From Pseudoalteromonas espejiana DSM 9414 (GTDB lineage: Bacteria > Pseudomonadota > Gammaproteobacteria > Enterobacterales > Alteromonadaceae), in the NCBI RefSeq assembly GCF_002221525.1, contig NZ_CP011029.1:434001-498000 (forward strand): a DNA stretch of 64,000 bases, read 5' to 3'. The position numbers and the translations under genes are program-made. The notes below the pieces were generated by a model. That model ran no database searches. It was not told where the DNA came from and saw only the letters and a program-made list of their open reading frames with translations. Below, in pieces: positions 54,684 to 62,579 of the stretch (positions are counted from its first letter, which is position 1; each line of letters begins with the position of its first letter).

Positions 54684-55925
54684 ATGCAAACCGATCCTAC
54701 TATTAGTCGCCTTTTAATGCTGCGTAGTGGCGCTATTGTTGTGCAGTTAATTGCTGTACTGAGCGTGTATTTTTTATTAGAGCACCAAATAGCGTTACTG
54801 CCTTTATTAGTGGTAATAGCGATAGAGGCTATATTTCAATTAGTGAGCGTATTTGCCTATCGAAATGTAAGCCAAGCTCGCCCTGTTGGCATGTTAATGC
54901 AGCTCACTGCTGATGTGCTGTTTTTAACAATTTTGCTTTCATTAAGTGGTGGCGCAACCAATGCGTTTGTGTCGTTACTGCTATTACCTATAATGATTGC
55001 AGCTGTAACGCTGCGTGAAAAAGGACTCGCTTATATAGCAGTACTTGCTATTGCCGCTTATAGCTTTTTATTAATTAGAATGCCCGATCATAGTATGCAT
55101 CAAATGAATATGAGTGGGCACTTTATAGGCATGTGGGTAAATTTTGTTTTAAGCGCAAGCGTAATCGCCCTCGTTATTGGCGCTATGAGTAGAGCATTAA
55201 AAGAGCGCGAACGCACAATAGCCAAAGCTCGCGAAAAACAATTACGCAACGAGCAACTGGTAAGCCTAGATGGCGCAGCGGCGCAAATAACCCATCAACT
55301 CGCTACACCCATCGCTAACTTACAATTATTATTTGAAGAGCTTTTAGAAGAGCAACCAAATAACCCTGTCGCTCAGCAGATGCGAACGCCACTCAAGCAG
55401 TGTGCTACGCAATTAAACGACTTTAGAAAGCTCTCTGCACAGCTTCGTAATAAAAATACCAAAGAGCACACAACAGTTAGCCAACTGCAAACGCAAATTA
55501 CCGACACATTATTACTGCAATACCCTGATCAGCACATTAATTGGTTAAGTGAGCCAATAGCAGCCACCTTAAAAAGTGATGCAATGCTATTACCTGCTAT
55601 TCTCAATTTGCTACAAAATGCATGCATTGCTAATCAAAAAAATAACCAAACCGAGTTAGAGCTACGCTGGCAGCAAAATAATCAACATAGTGAATGTGTA
55701 TATTTGCTAATTCGTGATTTTGGCAGCGGTTTTAGCCAATCACAGTTAGCAGAGCTTGGTGGGCAACTTATGCCTAGTAGCCAAGGTATGGGGCTTGCGG
55801 TTTTGCTTTCTAATGTAACGTTTGAGCGCCTAAACGGCTCGCTTACTTTGTATAATCATGCTGGTGGCGGGGCGGTTGCTAAAGTAAAATTAGCCATAGT
55901 AAATAATGAGCAGTCACATACATGA
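54684..55925 (+). CDS. RegB/PrrB-like membrane sensor histidine kinase
   Basis: About 413 residues with six membrane helices (about 15-160) containing GGATNAF, close to the quinone-sensing GGxxNPF motif of RegB/PrrB. HisKA has H204 in ITHQLATPIANL, like the H-E-L-G-T-P motif of RegB. HATPase has QNACIAN, DFGSGF and GMGLAV. It overlaps its response regulator by 4 bases. It likely senses redox state of the quinone pool, by family. A TTG at 54678 is an alternative start. Confidence 0.87.
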   Translation: MQTDPTISRLLMLRSGAIVVQLIAVLSVYFLLEHQIALLPLLVVIAIEAIFQLVSVFAYRNVSQARPVGMLMQLTADVLFLTILLSLSGGATNAFVSLLLLPIMIAAVTLREKGLAYIAVLAIAAYSFLLIRMPDHSMHQMNMSGHFIGMWVNFVLSASVIALVIGAMSRALKERERTIAKAREKQLRNEQLVSLDGAAAQITHQLATPIANLQLLFEELLEEQPNNPVAQQMRTPLKQCATQLNDFRKLSAQLRNKNTKEHTTVSQLQTQITDTLLLQYPDQHINWLSEPIAATLKSDAMLLPAILNLLQNACIANQKNNQTELELRWQQNNQHSECVYLLIRDFGSGFSQSQLAELGGQLMPSSQGMGLAVLLSNVTFERLNGSLTLYNHAGGGAVAKVKLAIVNNEQSHT

Positions 55926-56449
55926 AATTACTTATAATTGAAGACGATATAAACCTAGCCAGCACCCTCGCTAGGCGTTTAACAAAACAAGGCTATAGTT
56001 GTGAGGTTGCGCATAATCAAAGTGATGCATTACTAAGTGCGCATAAATACTTGCCAGATTGTATTTTGCTCGATATGAAATTGGGTGACGATAACGGCCT
56101 TGCCTTAATTAAGCCACTGCGCAGCTTATTAGCGCAGGCGCATATTGTATTACTAACCGGATTTGCAAGCATAGCCACCGCAGTAGAGGCCATGCGTTTG
56201 GGCGCTGACGACTACCTTACTAAACCCGTTGATATGGCCTCATTATTAAAGGCGCTAAACAACGATTTAAATACGCAAAATGTGAGCAGTATTGTAACAC
56301 CAGTTATGTCGCCAGAGCGTTTAGAGTGGGAGCACATTCAGCAAGTACTGCATAGTAATAATGGTAATGTATCGGCCACTGCGAGGCAGTTAAATATGCA
56401 CAGGCGCACATTGCAGCGTAAGTTACAAAAAAAGCCGGTTCAGCAGTAA
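55922..56449 (+). CDS. RegA/PrrA/ActR-like response regulator
   Basis: 175 residues. Receiver with D51 (LLDMKLGDDNG), K101 (LTKPVD) and acidic residues EDD at 7-9. The C-terminal Fis-type helix-turn-helix (NVSATARQLNMHRRTLQRKL, about 150-169) matches RegA/PrrA/ActR rather than NtrC because no AAA domain is present. It forms an overlapping two-gene unit with the kinase. Target genes are not visible here. Confidence 0.9.
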   Translation: MKLLIIEDDINLASTLARRLTKQGYSCEVAHNQSDALLSAHKYLPDCILLDMKLGDDNGLALIKPLRSLLAQAHIVLLTGFASIATAVEAMRLGADDYLTKPVDMASLLKALNNDLNTQNVSSIVTPVMSPERLEWEHIQQVLHSNNGNVSATARQLNMHRRTLQRKLQKKPVQQ

Positions 56450-56467
56450 CCGCTTAAAGGATATAAA

Positions 56468-56890
56468 ATGAGTGATGATGCGGCTACATTAATGCGTAAT
56501 CAAAAAATTATATTATTCGATGCGCAGTGTAAATTATGTAGTGCGTGGTGTAATTTTATAATTAGTAACGATGCCAATGTCATTTTTAAACTATGCAGCG
56601 TGCAATCACCAAAAGGTGCACTGCTATTAACTCACTTTGGTTTTTCAACCACACAATACGCCTCAATGGTTTACCTACAAAACGGTAAAGCGTACACGCA
56701 AAGCCATGCTTTTTTTGAAGTAGTAAAGCAGCTAGGTTACCCCTATAAACTCGCCACTGTATTTAGTATTTTACCTAACACCTTTAATAATTGGCTGTAC
56801 GATAAAATTGCTTTAAAACGTTATACCTTATTTGGCAAGTACAACTATTGCAGAATACCCAGCCCAGATGATGCAAAACATTACTTATAA
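56468..56890 (+). CDS. DCC (DUF393) thiol-disulfide oxidoreductase-like protein
   Basis: 140 residues. The N-terminal ILFDAQCKLCSAW carries the D-x-x-C-x-x-C motif of the DCC family. Basic C-terminal half without a signal peptide. The role is unknown, perhaps redox. It lies just after the RegB/RegA pair by 18 bases, with GG-AT ribosome signals, and may be in the same operon. A second member is at 62061. Confidence 0.83.
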   Translation: MSDDAATLMRNQKIILFDAQCKLCSAWCNFIISNDANVIFKLCSVQSPKGALLLTHFGFSTTQYASMVYLQNGKAYTQSHAFFEVVKQLGYPYKLATVFSILPNTFNNWLYDKIALKRYTLFGKYNYCRIPSPDDAKHYL

Positions 56891-56992
56891 ATTAGTCATT
56901 CACACATTGGAGTATAAGTAGATGCTAGGTTTATGTGGCTGTGCTAAAATCGCCGCGTTTAATTTTAGCTAACGGTATAAAAGGTTTTTTTC

Positions 56993-57271
56993 ATGGCAAA
57001 CACAGCACATGCACTTCATATTTTGGTTAAGCACAAAGAAATAGCAGAAGACATTATTAAGCAATTAGGTAAAGGTGCAAAGTTTCAAACCTTAGCTAAA
57101 AAATATTCGTCGTGCCCATCGGGTAAAAAAGGCGGTGACCTAGGCGAATTTAGACGCGGGCAAATGGTTCCGCAGTTTGACAAAATAGCCTTTAATGGCG
57201 CAATTTTAGAGCCGCATTTAGTTAAAACTAAATTTGGCTGGCATGTTATTAAAGTACTTTACCGTACTTAA
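56993..57271 (+). CDS. ppiC: Peptidyl-prolyl cis-trans isomerase C (parvulin)
   Basis: A 92-residue parvulin domain alone, without signal peptide. Motifs: [11 protein letters not shown] at the start, [19 protein letters not shown] in the middle and [11 protein letters not shown] at the end. The size and order match E. coli PpiC. It catalyses proline isomerisation during folding in the cytoplasm. Confidence 0.95.
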   Translation: MANTAHALHILVKHKEIAEDIIKQLGKGAKFQTLAKKYSSCPSGKKGGDLGEFRRGQMVPQFDKIAFNGAILEPHLVKTKFGWHVIKVLYRT

Positions 57272-57337
57272 TTATTTGTTGGCGTTTTATATAAAGGCTG
57301 TCCAACGCAGCCTTTTAGTTATAACCTTACCCGATTA

Positions 57338-57550
57338 TTAATTATCCAAATTAAACTCAATTGTCATTTCTAAGTTTTTGTCAGGTACAGCAACACCATT
57401 AACAACTTTAGGTGAGTATTGCCATTTAGATAGGGCACGCTTGGCTTCGCTATTAAACACTTGCTCAGGTTTTGCGTTAATAACTTTAATATTACTTGTG
57501 CGCCCATAACTATCTACACAAATCACTGCAGCCATTGATTTACATGACAT
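57338..57550 (-). CDS. Orphan TonB C-terminal domain protein
   Basis: 70 residues that make only the TonB_C fold: VDSYGRTSNIKVINAKPE, then FNSEAKRALSKWQYSP and EMTIEFNL. There is no transmembrane anchor or Pro-rich linker. A strong AGAGGA site lies 5 bases before the ATG, so it is a translated gene rather than a mere remnant. It follows the EF-hand gene by 23 bases on the same strand. The role is unknown; it may bind TonB boxes or a protein partner. Confidence 0.6.
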   Translation of the reverse strand: MSCKSMAAVICVDSYGRTSNIKVINAKPEQVFNSEAKRALSKWQYSPKVVNGVAVPDKNLEMTIEFNLDN

Positions 57551-57573
57551 CGTTTCCTCTGGTGAATGGGGCG

Positions 57574-58248
57574 TTACTTTGAAGCGTCAAACTCCGACAG
57601 TGAGGCATTAGTGTTATGTTGCAAAACAGAAGTAAAAAATTTATCGTAAACATCGTTGAGCTGTTTATTGTAATCGCTCCAACCTTCTAAGTTTACTCTA
57701 AATTCCAAATTCGAATAAGCATACTCAGATAGCGCATCAATATTAGTTTTGTTACATTGCTCCTGCGGTGCAAGTGCATCTTTTGTACCGGAGCCGTTAA
57801 TATTGAATCCATACACCATAGAATGCAGTGTTAGTTCAATGCTTGCTTTTTCGGCCCAATCCAAACCCTCTGTTGCTTTATTCCATGCTGTTTTCACATG
57901 CAAAGGCGCATTAACAGGAGGGAAATGTATACTTCTAGACTCACCTATTTCAACGATGCCATCATTATTTAAATCTACCAAATCTGAGCCATCAGGTTGG
58001 CTTAATAGATTTTGAGCACCTTCGGCACTTAATGAATCAACATTAATAGTAGAGGCGAGGCTATTGGCTTTTTTTACGAGTTGTAGTTCATCAGTAGTGA
58101 GTGACTTTAAAAATGCCTTTGGGGTATTAGTGTCTTCATTTGCTTGCTTTAGAATGTCTGCAAATCCAGAAATTTCAGTTTCATTTAAATCACGGATTTG
58201 TAGTTTATTTAGCGAAGAGACGCTTAGTGTAGTATCAATATTTAACAT
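57574..58248 (-). CDS. Hypothetical protein with EF-hand-like loop
   Basis: 224 residues without signal peptide or membrane helix. A calcium-binding-like loop DLNNDGIVEIGE (about residues 93-104; D-x-N-x-D-G-x-x-E-x-x-E) is the only recognised motif. The remainder is helical and acidic. It is upstream of the orphan TonB_C gene in the same orientation. The family is not recognised. The 314-base region before 58585 otherwise holds a terminator and one tiny frame. Confidence 0.6.
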   Translation of the reverse strand: MLNIDTTLSVSSLNKLQIRDLNETEISGFADILKQANEDTNTPKAFLKSLTTDELQLVKKANSLASTINVDSLSAEGAQNLLSQPDGSDLVDLNNDGIVEIGESRSIHFPPVNAPLHVKTAWNKATEGLDWAEKASIELTLHSMVYGFNINGSGTKDALAPQEQCNKTNIDALSEYAYSNLEFRVNLEGWSDYNKQLNDVYDKFFTSVLQHNTNASLSEFDASK

Positions 58249-58415
58249 TATACGTTCCCTATATGATTAAACAGGTACCCATACCTCTTATAGTAAGCAG
58301 GATAGTTTTGATGTAGTTTATAGACGGCATAATATTGCCGATGTCTTCTTTAAAGCATTACTCGATAAATAGGTACAAGTTACATGCCAAAATAATTAAA
58401 CGAAGAAATAGAGAT

Positions 58416-58478
58416 ATGTTGAAGTTCGTTATATCAGGAGGAAGCATTGGACTGCTCATCTCTCTAATTAAAAACTAA
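58416..58478 (+). CDS. Possible 20-residue hydrophobic peptide
   Basis: ATG at 58416 opens a 20-codon frame encoding a peptide with a hydrophobic core (VISGGSIGLLISLI) and a Lys-Asn end, ending at TAA 58478. A GAG lies close upstream, too close to be a good ribosome site. Small hydrophobic peptides of this sort include type I toxins, but no antisense RNA was identified. It is at best a candidate. Confidence 0.2.
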   Translation: MLKFVISGGSIGLLISLIKN

Positions 58479-58513
58479 GTTTATATGTTGTTAGTTATAG
58501 AGGATTGTAAAAA

Positions 58514-58540
58514 AACGCCCACTATTAATTAGCGGGCGTT
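58514..58540. terminator. Bidirectional terminator-like stem
   Basis: AACGCCC and GGGCGTT pair, extended by CTA/TAG, with an A-run on one side and TTTT on the other. It follows the FrnE-like gene on the minus strand. Confidence 0.8.
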
Positions 58541-58584
58541 TTAATGTTGAAATACTTAGCCAATTTTATTTATAAAGCTAATAA

Positions 58585-59244
58585 CTAAACTTCTTGCTTG
58601 GCTTCTTCTTCACTAATTTGTTTAAGTGCTTGAATAAACGAATCGCTTGGTTGTCCGCCACTAATTGCATATTTATCGTTGATAATAAATGTAGGGACTG
58701 AGGTAATACCCATTTGCTTAAAGCGATCTTGCTCTTGGCGCACTGTTTGTACGTATTTGTCTGAGTGTAAAATACTACGCGCCTGTTCTTTATCAAGGCC
58801 AACACTCGCTACTACATCAAGCAGAGCGTCTTCCTGATTTAAGTATTTTAAATCGGTGAAGTGTGCTTCAAAAAAGGCGAGTTTTAACTGCGTTTGTTTG
58901 CCTTGTTCACGCGCCCATGTAAGTAGGCGGTGTAAATCAAAGCTATTGATCATGATACGTTTGCCATCAAAATTAAACGTAAAGCCAGCACGTTTTCCTG
59001 CTTCGAACATGTTTTTACGATTTTCATCGCCTTGCTCTTCGCTTAGGTTGTACTTTTGCATTAAGTGTTCGTTTAAATCTTGACCTTCAAGTGGCATATC
59101 AGGGTTTAGCTCAAAAGGATGCCACGTAATATCTGCACTCATTTCGTCTTTAAGTTGGCCAAGCGCTGTCTCTAGGTTTTTATAACCTACCACACACCAT
59201 GGGCACATTACGTCTGACACGATATCAATTTTAAAGTTTTTCAT
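58585..59244 (-). CDS. DsbA family oxidoreductase (FrnE-like)
   Basis: About 219 residues from ATG 59244, with AAAGGA six bases upstream. The start used by a longer frame (59307) has no ribosome site. The redox motif CPWC is near residue 14 (SDVMCPWCVVGYKN), followed by the helical insertion and GITSVPTFIINDKYAISGGQP with the cis-Pro. FrnE-type proteins are cytoplasmic disulfide oxidoreductases. The substrate is unknown. Confidence 0.9.
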   Translation of the reverse strand: MKNFKIDIVSDVMCPWCVVGYKNLETALGQLKDEMSADITWHPFELNPDMPLEGQDLNEHLMQKYNLSEEQGDENRKNMFEAGKRAGFTFNFDGKRIMINSFDLHRLLTWAREQGKQTQLKLAFFEAHFTDLKYLNQEDALLDVVASVGLDKEQARSILHSDKYVQTVRQEQDRFKQMGITSVPTFIINDKYAISGGQPSDSFIQALKQISEEEAKQEV

Positions 59245-59319
59245 ATTCATCCTTTTGCGGATTGCTTTGGTATAACAGGGATATTGGGATGAAGTATGCA
59301 TTATCAATCCTTAAACTAA

Positions 59320-59344
59320 AAAGAGCAGCTAATGGCTGCTCTTT
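59320..59344 (-). terminator. Terminator of the M24 peptidase gene
   Basis: AAAGAGCAGC and GCTGCTCTTT form a perfect 10-bp stem with a 5-base loop, 9 bases past the stop, followed by a T-rich run on the minus strand. Confidence 0.8.
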
Positions 59345-59353
59345 ATAAAAGGT

Positions 59354-60574
59354 TTAAGCGTTAATCCCGAATGGGTCGTCAATACTATAACTTGGTTGTG
59401 TAAACCAATGTGGGCCGTTGTCGGTCATATAAAAGTGATCCTCTAAACGTACGCCAAATTCATCGGGTATAACTAGCATTGGCTCGTTACTAAAACACAT
59501 GCCAGGTGCAAGTGGGGTTTTGTTTCCACCTACTAAATAAGGCCACTCGTGAATATCTAAGCCAATTCCATGGCCCGTACGATGCGGGCAGCCGGGTGTT
59601 TGATACTGTGGTCCCAATCCTTGAGCCGCTAAATAGTGACGAGCACCTGCGTCAACATCTTCGCAGGTAGCACCAATATTAGCGGCGTTAAATGCGGCTA
59701 TTTGCGCTGCTTTTTCATGATCCCAAAACATGCGCTGGCGCATAGTGGGCTCACCAAATACATACGTGCGGGTTATGTCTGATAGGTAATCGTATACTTT
59801 ACAGCCGGTATCTATTAATACCATATCGCCTTTTTTAAGTACTTGTGCATCTTTAACACCATGCGGGAATGAGGTCGCCACACCAAACAATACAATGCAA
59901 AAATAGTTACCAGGCGCGCCTACCTTTTGATGCGCTTTTTTAATAAAAGCCTCTACTTCTGTGGTGGTAATACCTTCGTAAAGCATGCTAGCAGTTGCTT
60001 GGTGTACAGCTAAGGTCATGTCCATTGCGCATTGCATAAGCGCTAATTCGTTTACCGACTTATGCATTCTACAGTGTGCAGTAACGCTTTGCGCATTGAT
60101 TATATTTAAGTTTTTTTGCGCTTTGTTAATACCATCGAATATAAAAAACTGTGCACTTTCATCAATGCCTATTGTGGCATTGGCATTAATGTTTAGTTGC
60201 TTTAATACGTTAACAAATAGCGCATAAGGGTTTTCGTGCTCTTGCCAGCAATGAATTGGGCCTTCAACCACTTTAAAGCCATTTAGGGTACCAATTTCAA
60301 AATAAGGGGCTATGTATTGTACTTCACCAACAGCAGGGAGTATTGCGCCAACCATTCGCTCGCTTGCATACCATTTCATACCTGTAAAGTAGGTGAGGTT
60401 TGACCCTGCGTTTAAATAAATGGCATCTATGTTATTGGCCGCCATATAAGCTTGCGCTTTTGCTATTCGCTCAATATGTTCATCAGCTTGAATAGGCTGT
60501 ACCGAATGGGTCATGTTACTTAAACTGGCCAGCGCTTGCTCTGGGGTATTGATACCCACACCGATTGTGCTCAT
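59354..60574 (-). CDS. M24 family Xaa-Pro aminopeptidase-like
   Basis: About 406 residues from ATG 60574, where AAGGAG lies at 6-base spacing; an earlier ATG at 60628 has none. Creatinase N-terminal domain (about 25-160) and M24 pita-bread domain with metal ligands Asp in LIDTGCKVYDYLSDITR, His in HRTGHGIGLDIHEWP and Glu residues in SNEPMLVIPDEFGVRLEDHFY. It cleaves Xaa-Pro bonds. Resembles PepQ/PepP but not specific enough to choose. Confidence 0.9.
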   Translation of the reverse strand: MSTIGVGINTPEQALASLSNMTHSVQPIQADEHIERIAKAQAYMAANNIDAIYLNAGSNLTYFTGMKWYASERMVGAILPAVGEVQYIAPYFEIGTLNGFKVVEGPIHCWQEHENPYALFVNVLKQLNINANATIGIDESAQFFIFDGINKAQKNLNIINAQSVTAHCRMHKSVNELALMQCAMDMTLAVHQATASMLYEGITTTEVEAFIKKAHQKVGAPGNYFCIVLFGVATSFPHGVKDAQVLKKGDMVLIDTGCKVYDYLSDITRTYVFGEPTMRQRMFWDHEKAAQIAAFNAANIGATCEDVDAGARHYLAAQGLGPQYQTPGCPHRTGHGIGLDIHEWPYLVGGNKTPLAPGMCFSNEPMLVIPDEFGVRLEDHFYMTDNGPHWFTQPSYSIDDPFGINA

Positions 60575-60723
60575 AGGCTTCTCCTTAGAATTTTTTAACA
60601 TTGTGAATAATGTATGTTTTAAATTCAATTATCTGCGACCAGCCGCATTTATAATTACTTTAATGAGGCTGGCCCAAGTAAAAAGCTATGTAGTGTGGAA
60701 ATGGGCGTAAATGCCCATTTTTG

Positions 60724-61332
60724 CTATTTTTTTGCGTAAGCAAGGCGTGTTAATTTATTACTAGTGTGGTAGCTATCTAGCCCAGTTACAGCCACTGTTT
60801 CTATTGCTTGCAAGTCTAAAAAGCCATCGCTTTGCAGGGCAACTTCGTCTAAATATACATCGGTAATTTCACCTATAACCAACTCGGTGCCATTAACGGC
60901 TAAGTGTTGGTGCTCAACGAATTTTACAGAGTATTTTAATCGCGACTCTTGCACAAATGGGGCTGTAAATTCATTTAAGTATTCTGGCGTTAAACCTGTT
61001 GCGTCAAATTCTGACTCGCCTTTATCGTAGCGGGCTGAGGTTTGATGAGCTTGCTTATAAATAGCTTTATTAACTTGGTTAATGGTGTAACTACCCGTTT
61101 CTATGATGTTTTCAAACGTATGGCGGGGCACGCTATTGGGGCGCATGATCATGCCAACCAGTGGCGGGTGAGCACCTAAATGTATAACAGAGCTAACAAT
61201 GGCAAGATTAGTGTTGCCTTGTTTGTCTTGCGTGCCAATTAAGTTGGCGCTTTTAAAACCCGAAAGCGAATTAATTAAATGAGTACGGGTGTGTTTTTCA
61301 AGTGCGTTTATGCGCTCTTTAGTAAAATGCAT
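60724..61332 (-). CDS. Flavin reductase family (FMN-binding) protein
   Basis: 202 residues. FMN-binding split-barrel fold: the NLAIVSSVIHLGAHPPLVG segment and RPNSVPRHTFENI, typical of flavoredoxin and flavin reductase-like proteins, and FVQESRLKYSVKFVEH near the end. Reduces or binds FMN in the cytoplasm. It is the last gene of a three-gene minus-strand unit with the SDR and DCC genes (10-base gap). Confidence 0.85.
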   Translation of the reverse strand: MHFTKERINALEKHTRTHLINSLSGFKSANLIGTQDKQGNTNLAIVSSVIHLGAHPPLVGMIMRPNSVPRHTFENIIETGSYTINQVNKAIYKQAHQTSARYDKGESEFDATGLTPEYLNEFTAPFVQESRLKYSVKFVEHQHLAVNGTELVIGEITDVYLDEVALQSDGFLDLQAIETVAVTGLDSYHTSNKLTRLAYAKK

Positions 61333-61341
61333 TAAAGGTCC

Positions 61342-62064
61342 TTACCACGGTATGGTGTCCCCTTGCCAATCTAAATAGGCCGGTTCACCATTAAGTTCTA
61401 TATGAGGGTTATTAAATGTGAGTGTAAAAAGCTGCTTAGCTACAAATTCAGCTGTAAAAAGCTTTCCCGCAGGTACGTTTTTTTGAAATGGTTTTGAAAG
61501 CACTGTATCGGTTGTGCCCGGGTGAAATAACACCAGCTTGGTATTTTTAGCCCGGCGAGCTAGTTCTACCGCTGCGGTTTTAAACAGCATGTTTAAGGCC
61601 GCTTTAGATGCCCGATAAGTATACCAACCGCCCAATTTATTATCGTTAATACTGCCAACCCGCGCACTGAGCGCCGTTATTGTGCAATGCGTTTTATGTG
61701 TTAAAAGCGGCAAAATGCTCTGTAAGCACAGCAGGGGAGTAAGTGTGTTAGCGCTAAATAATTCGTTAAAGTAATCGGCGTTTAAATCTTCTAGCTTTTT
61801 TTCAGGCATGTGGGTTTTGTTGTGCAGTGTGCCATTAAACATAATAACTTGTTTTATATCAGCATTTTGCTCTTTTAAGTAGGCGGTTACTTTAGCTAGG
61901 CTTTGCTTTGTGTAATCGGTTTTTAAGTAAACAACACTGCCATCTGGCTCAGTAGATTTAGCGCTTACGCATACAATTTGATAAAGCGGCACATTAATTT
62001 GTAAATGCTCAATATAGGCTTTTGCTATTGCACTACTTGCGCCAAATAAAACAATCGTTTTCAT
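61342..62064 (-). CDS. Short-chain dehydrogenase/reductase
   Basis: 240 residues. Rossmann start VLFGASSAIAKAYIE (a G-A-S-S-x-I-x variant) and catalytic S-Y-K set: Ser in TALSARVGS and YTYRASKAALN with YxxxK. The substrate is unknown. Its start overlaps the DCC gene stop by 4 bases, so they are coupled. C-terminal region is CsgA-like in length. Confidence 0.87.
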   Translation of the reverse strand: MKTIVLFGASSAIAKAYIEHLQINVPLYQIVCVSAKSTEPDGSVVYLKTDYTKQSLAKVTAYLKEQNADIKQVIMFNGTLHNKTHMPEKKLEDLNADYFNELFSANTLTPLLCLQSILPLLTHKTHCTITALSARVGSINDNKLGGWYTYRASKAALNMLFKTAAVELARRAKNTKLVLFHPGTTDTVLSKPFQKNVPAGKLFTAEFVAKQLFTLTFNNPHIELNGEPAYLDWQGDTIPW

Positions 62065-62459
62065 TTAACACCTCTGGTTTTAATACTACATTGGCCATTT
62101 GAACATTTGGTATTTGGCATTAAAAAGCGGCTAATTGAGTGCCTATACTTTGCAAAAAACAAGTATCCGCAGTCAGCGAAGAAACTAATTATTGGCAAGC
62201 GAAAAATTTTCAACCAGCGATGCTTACCTACAATTTTCCATGCTTGGTATGTAACATCTAAGCCGTATATCATTTCACCAGTGTGTGTTTGCGCTTGTAA
62301 ATAAGTCATTGCTTTATCTTTATCAATATATGAATAGCGCTCACTAAAATCGGCGGCGTTAAGATCTTCAAGCTTAATTTTATTTTTAGTGTCTGATTGC
62401 TTTAGCTGCGCCATTTCGGTGCTACAAAGGGGGCAGTTACCATCATAAAAAATGATCAT
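62061..62459 (-). CDS. DCC (DUF393) family protein
   Basis: 132 residues starting MIIFYDGNCPLCSTEM, the D-x-x-C-x-x-C signature (Asp6, Cys9, Cys12), with a C-terminal CSNGQC end. It may be a thiol-disulfide protein. It heads a coupled operon with the SDR and flavin reductase genes, all cofactor-linked. Divergent from ppc. Confidence 0.87.
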   Translation of the reverse strand: MIIFYDGNCPLCSTEMAQLKQSDTKNKIKLEDLNAADFSERYSYIDKDKAMTYLQAQTHTGEMIYGLDVTYQAWKIVGKHRWLKIFRLPIISFFADCGYLFFAKYRHSISRFLMPNTKCSNGQCSIKTRGVK

Positions 62460-62579
62460 AAAATTGGTTAGCGTTTATTTTTCATATACTTTTTTACGAC
62501 AAAGCATTGCAAATGGATCTATTAAATATTGCTTCATAATGATATTAATAGCACTCCACGAAACAAAGGAGACTGAGAA

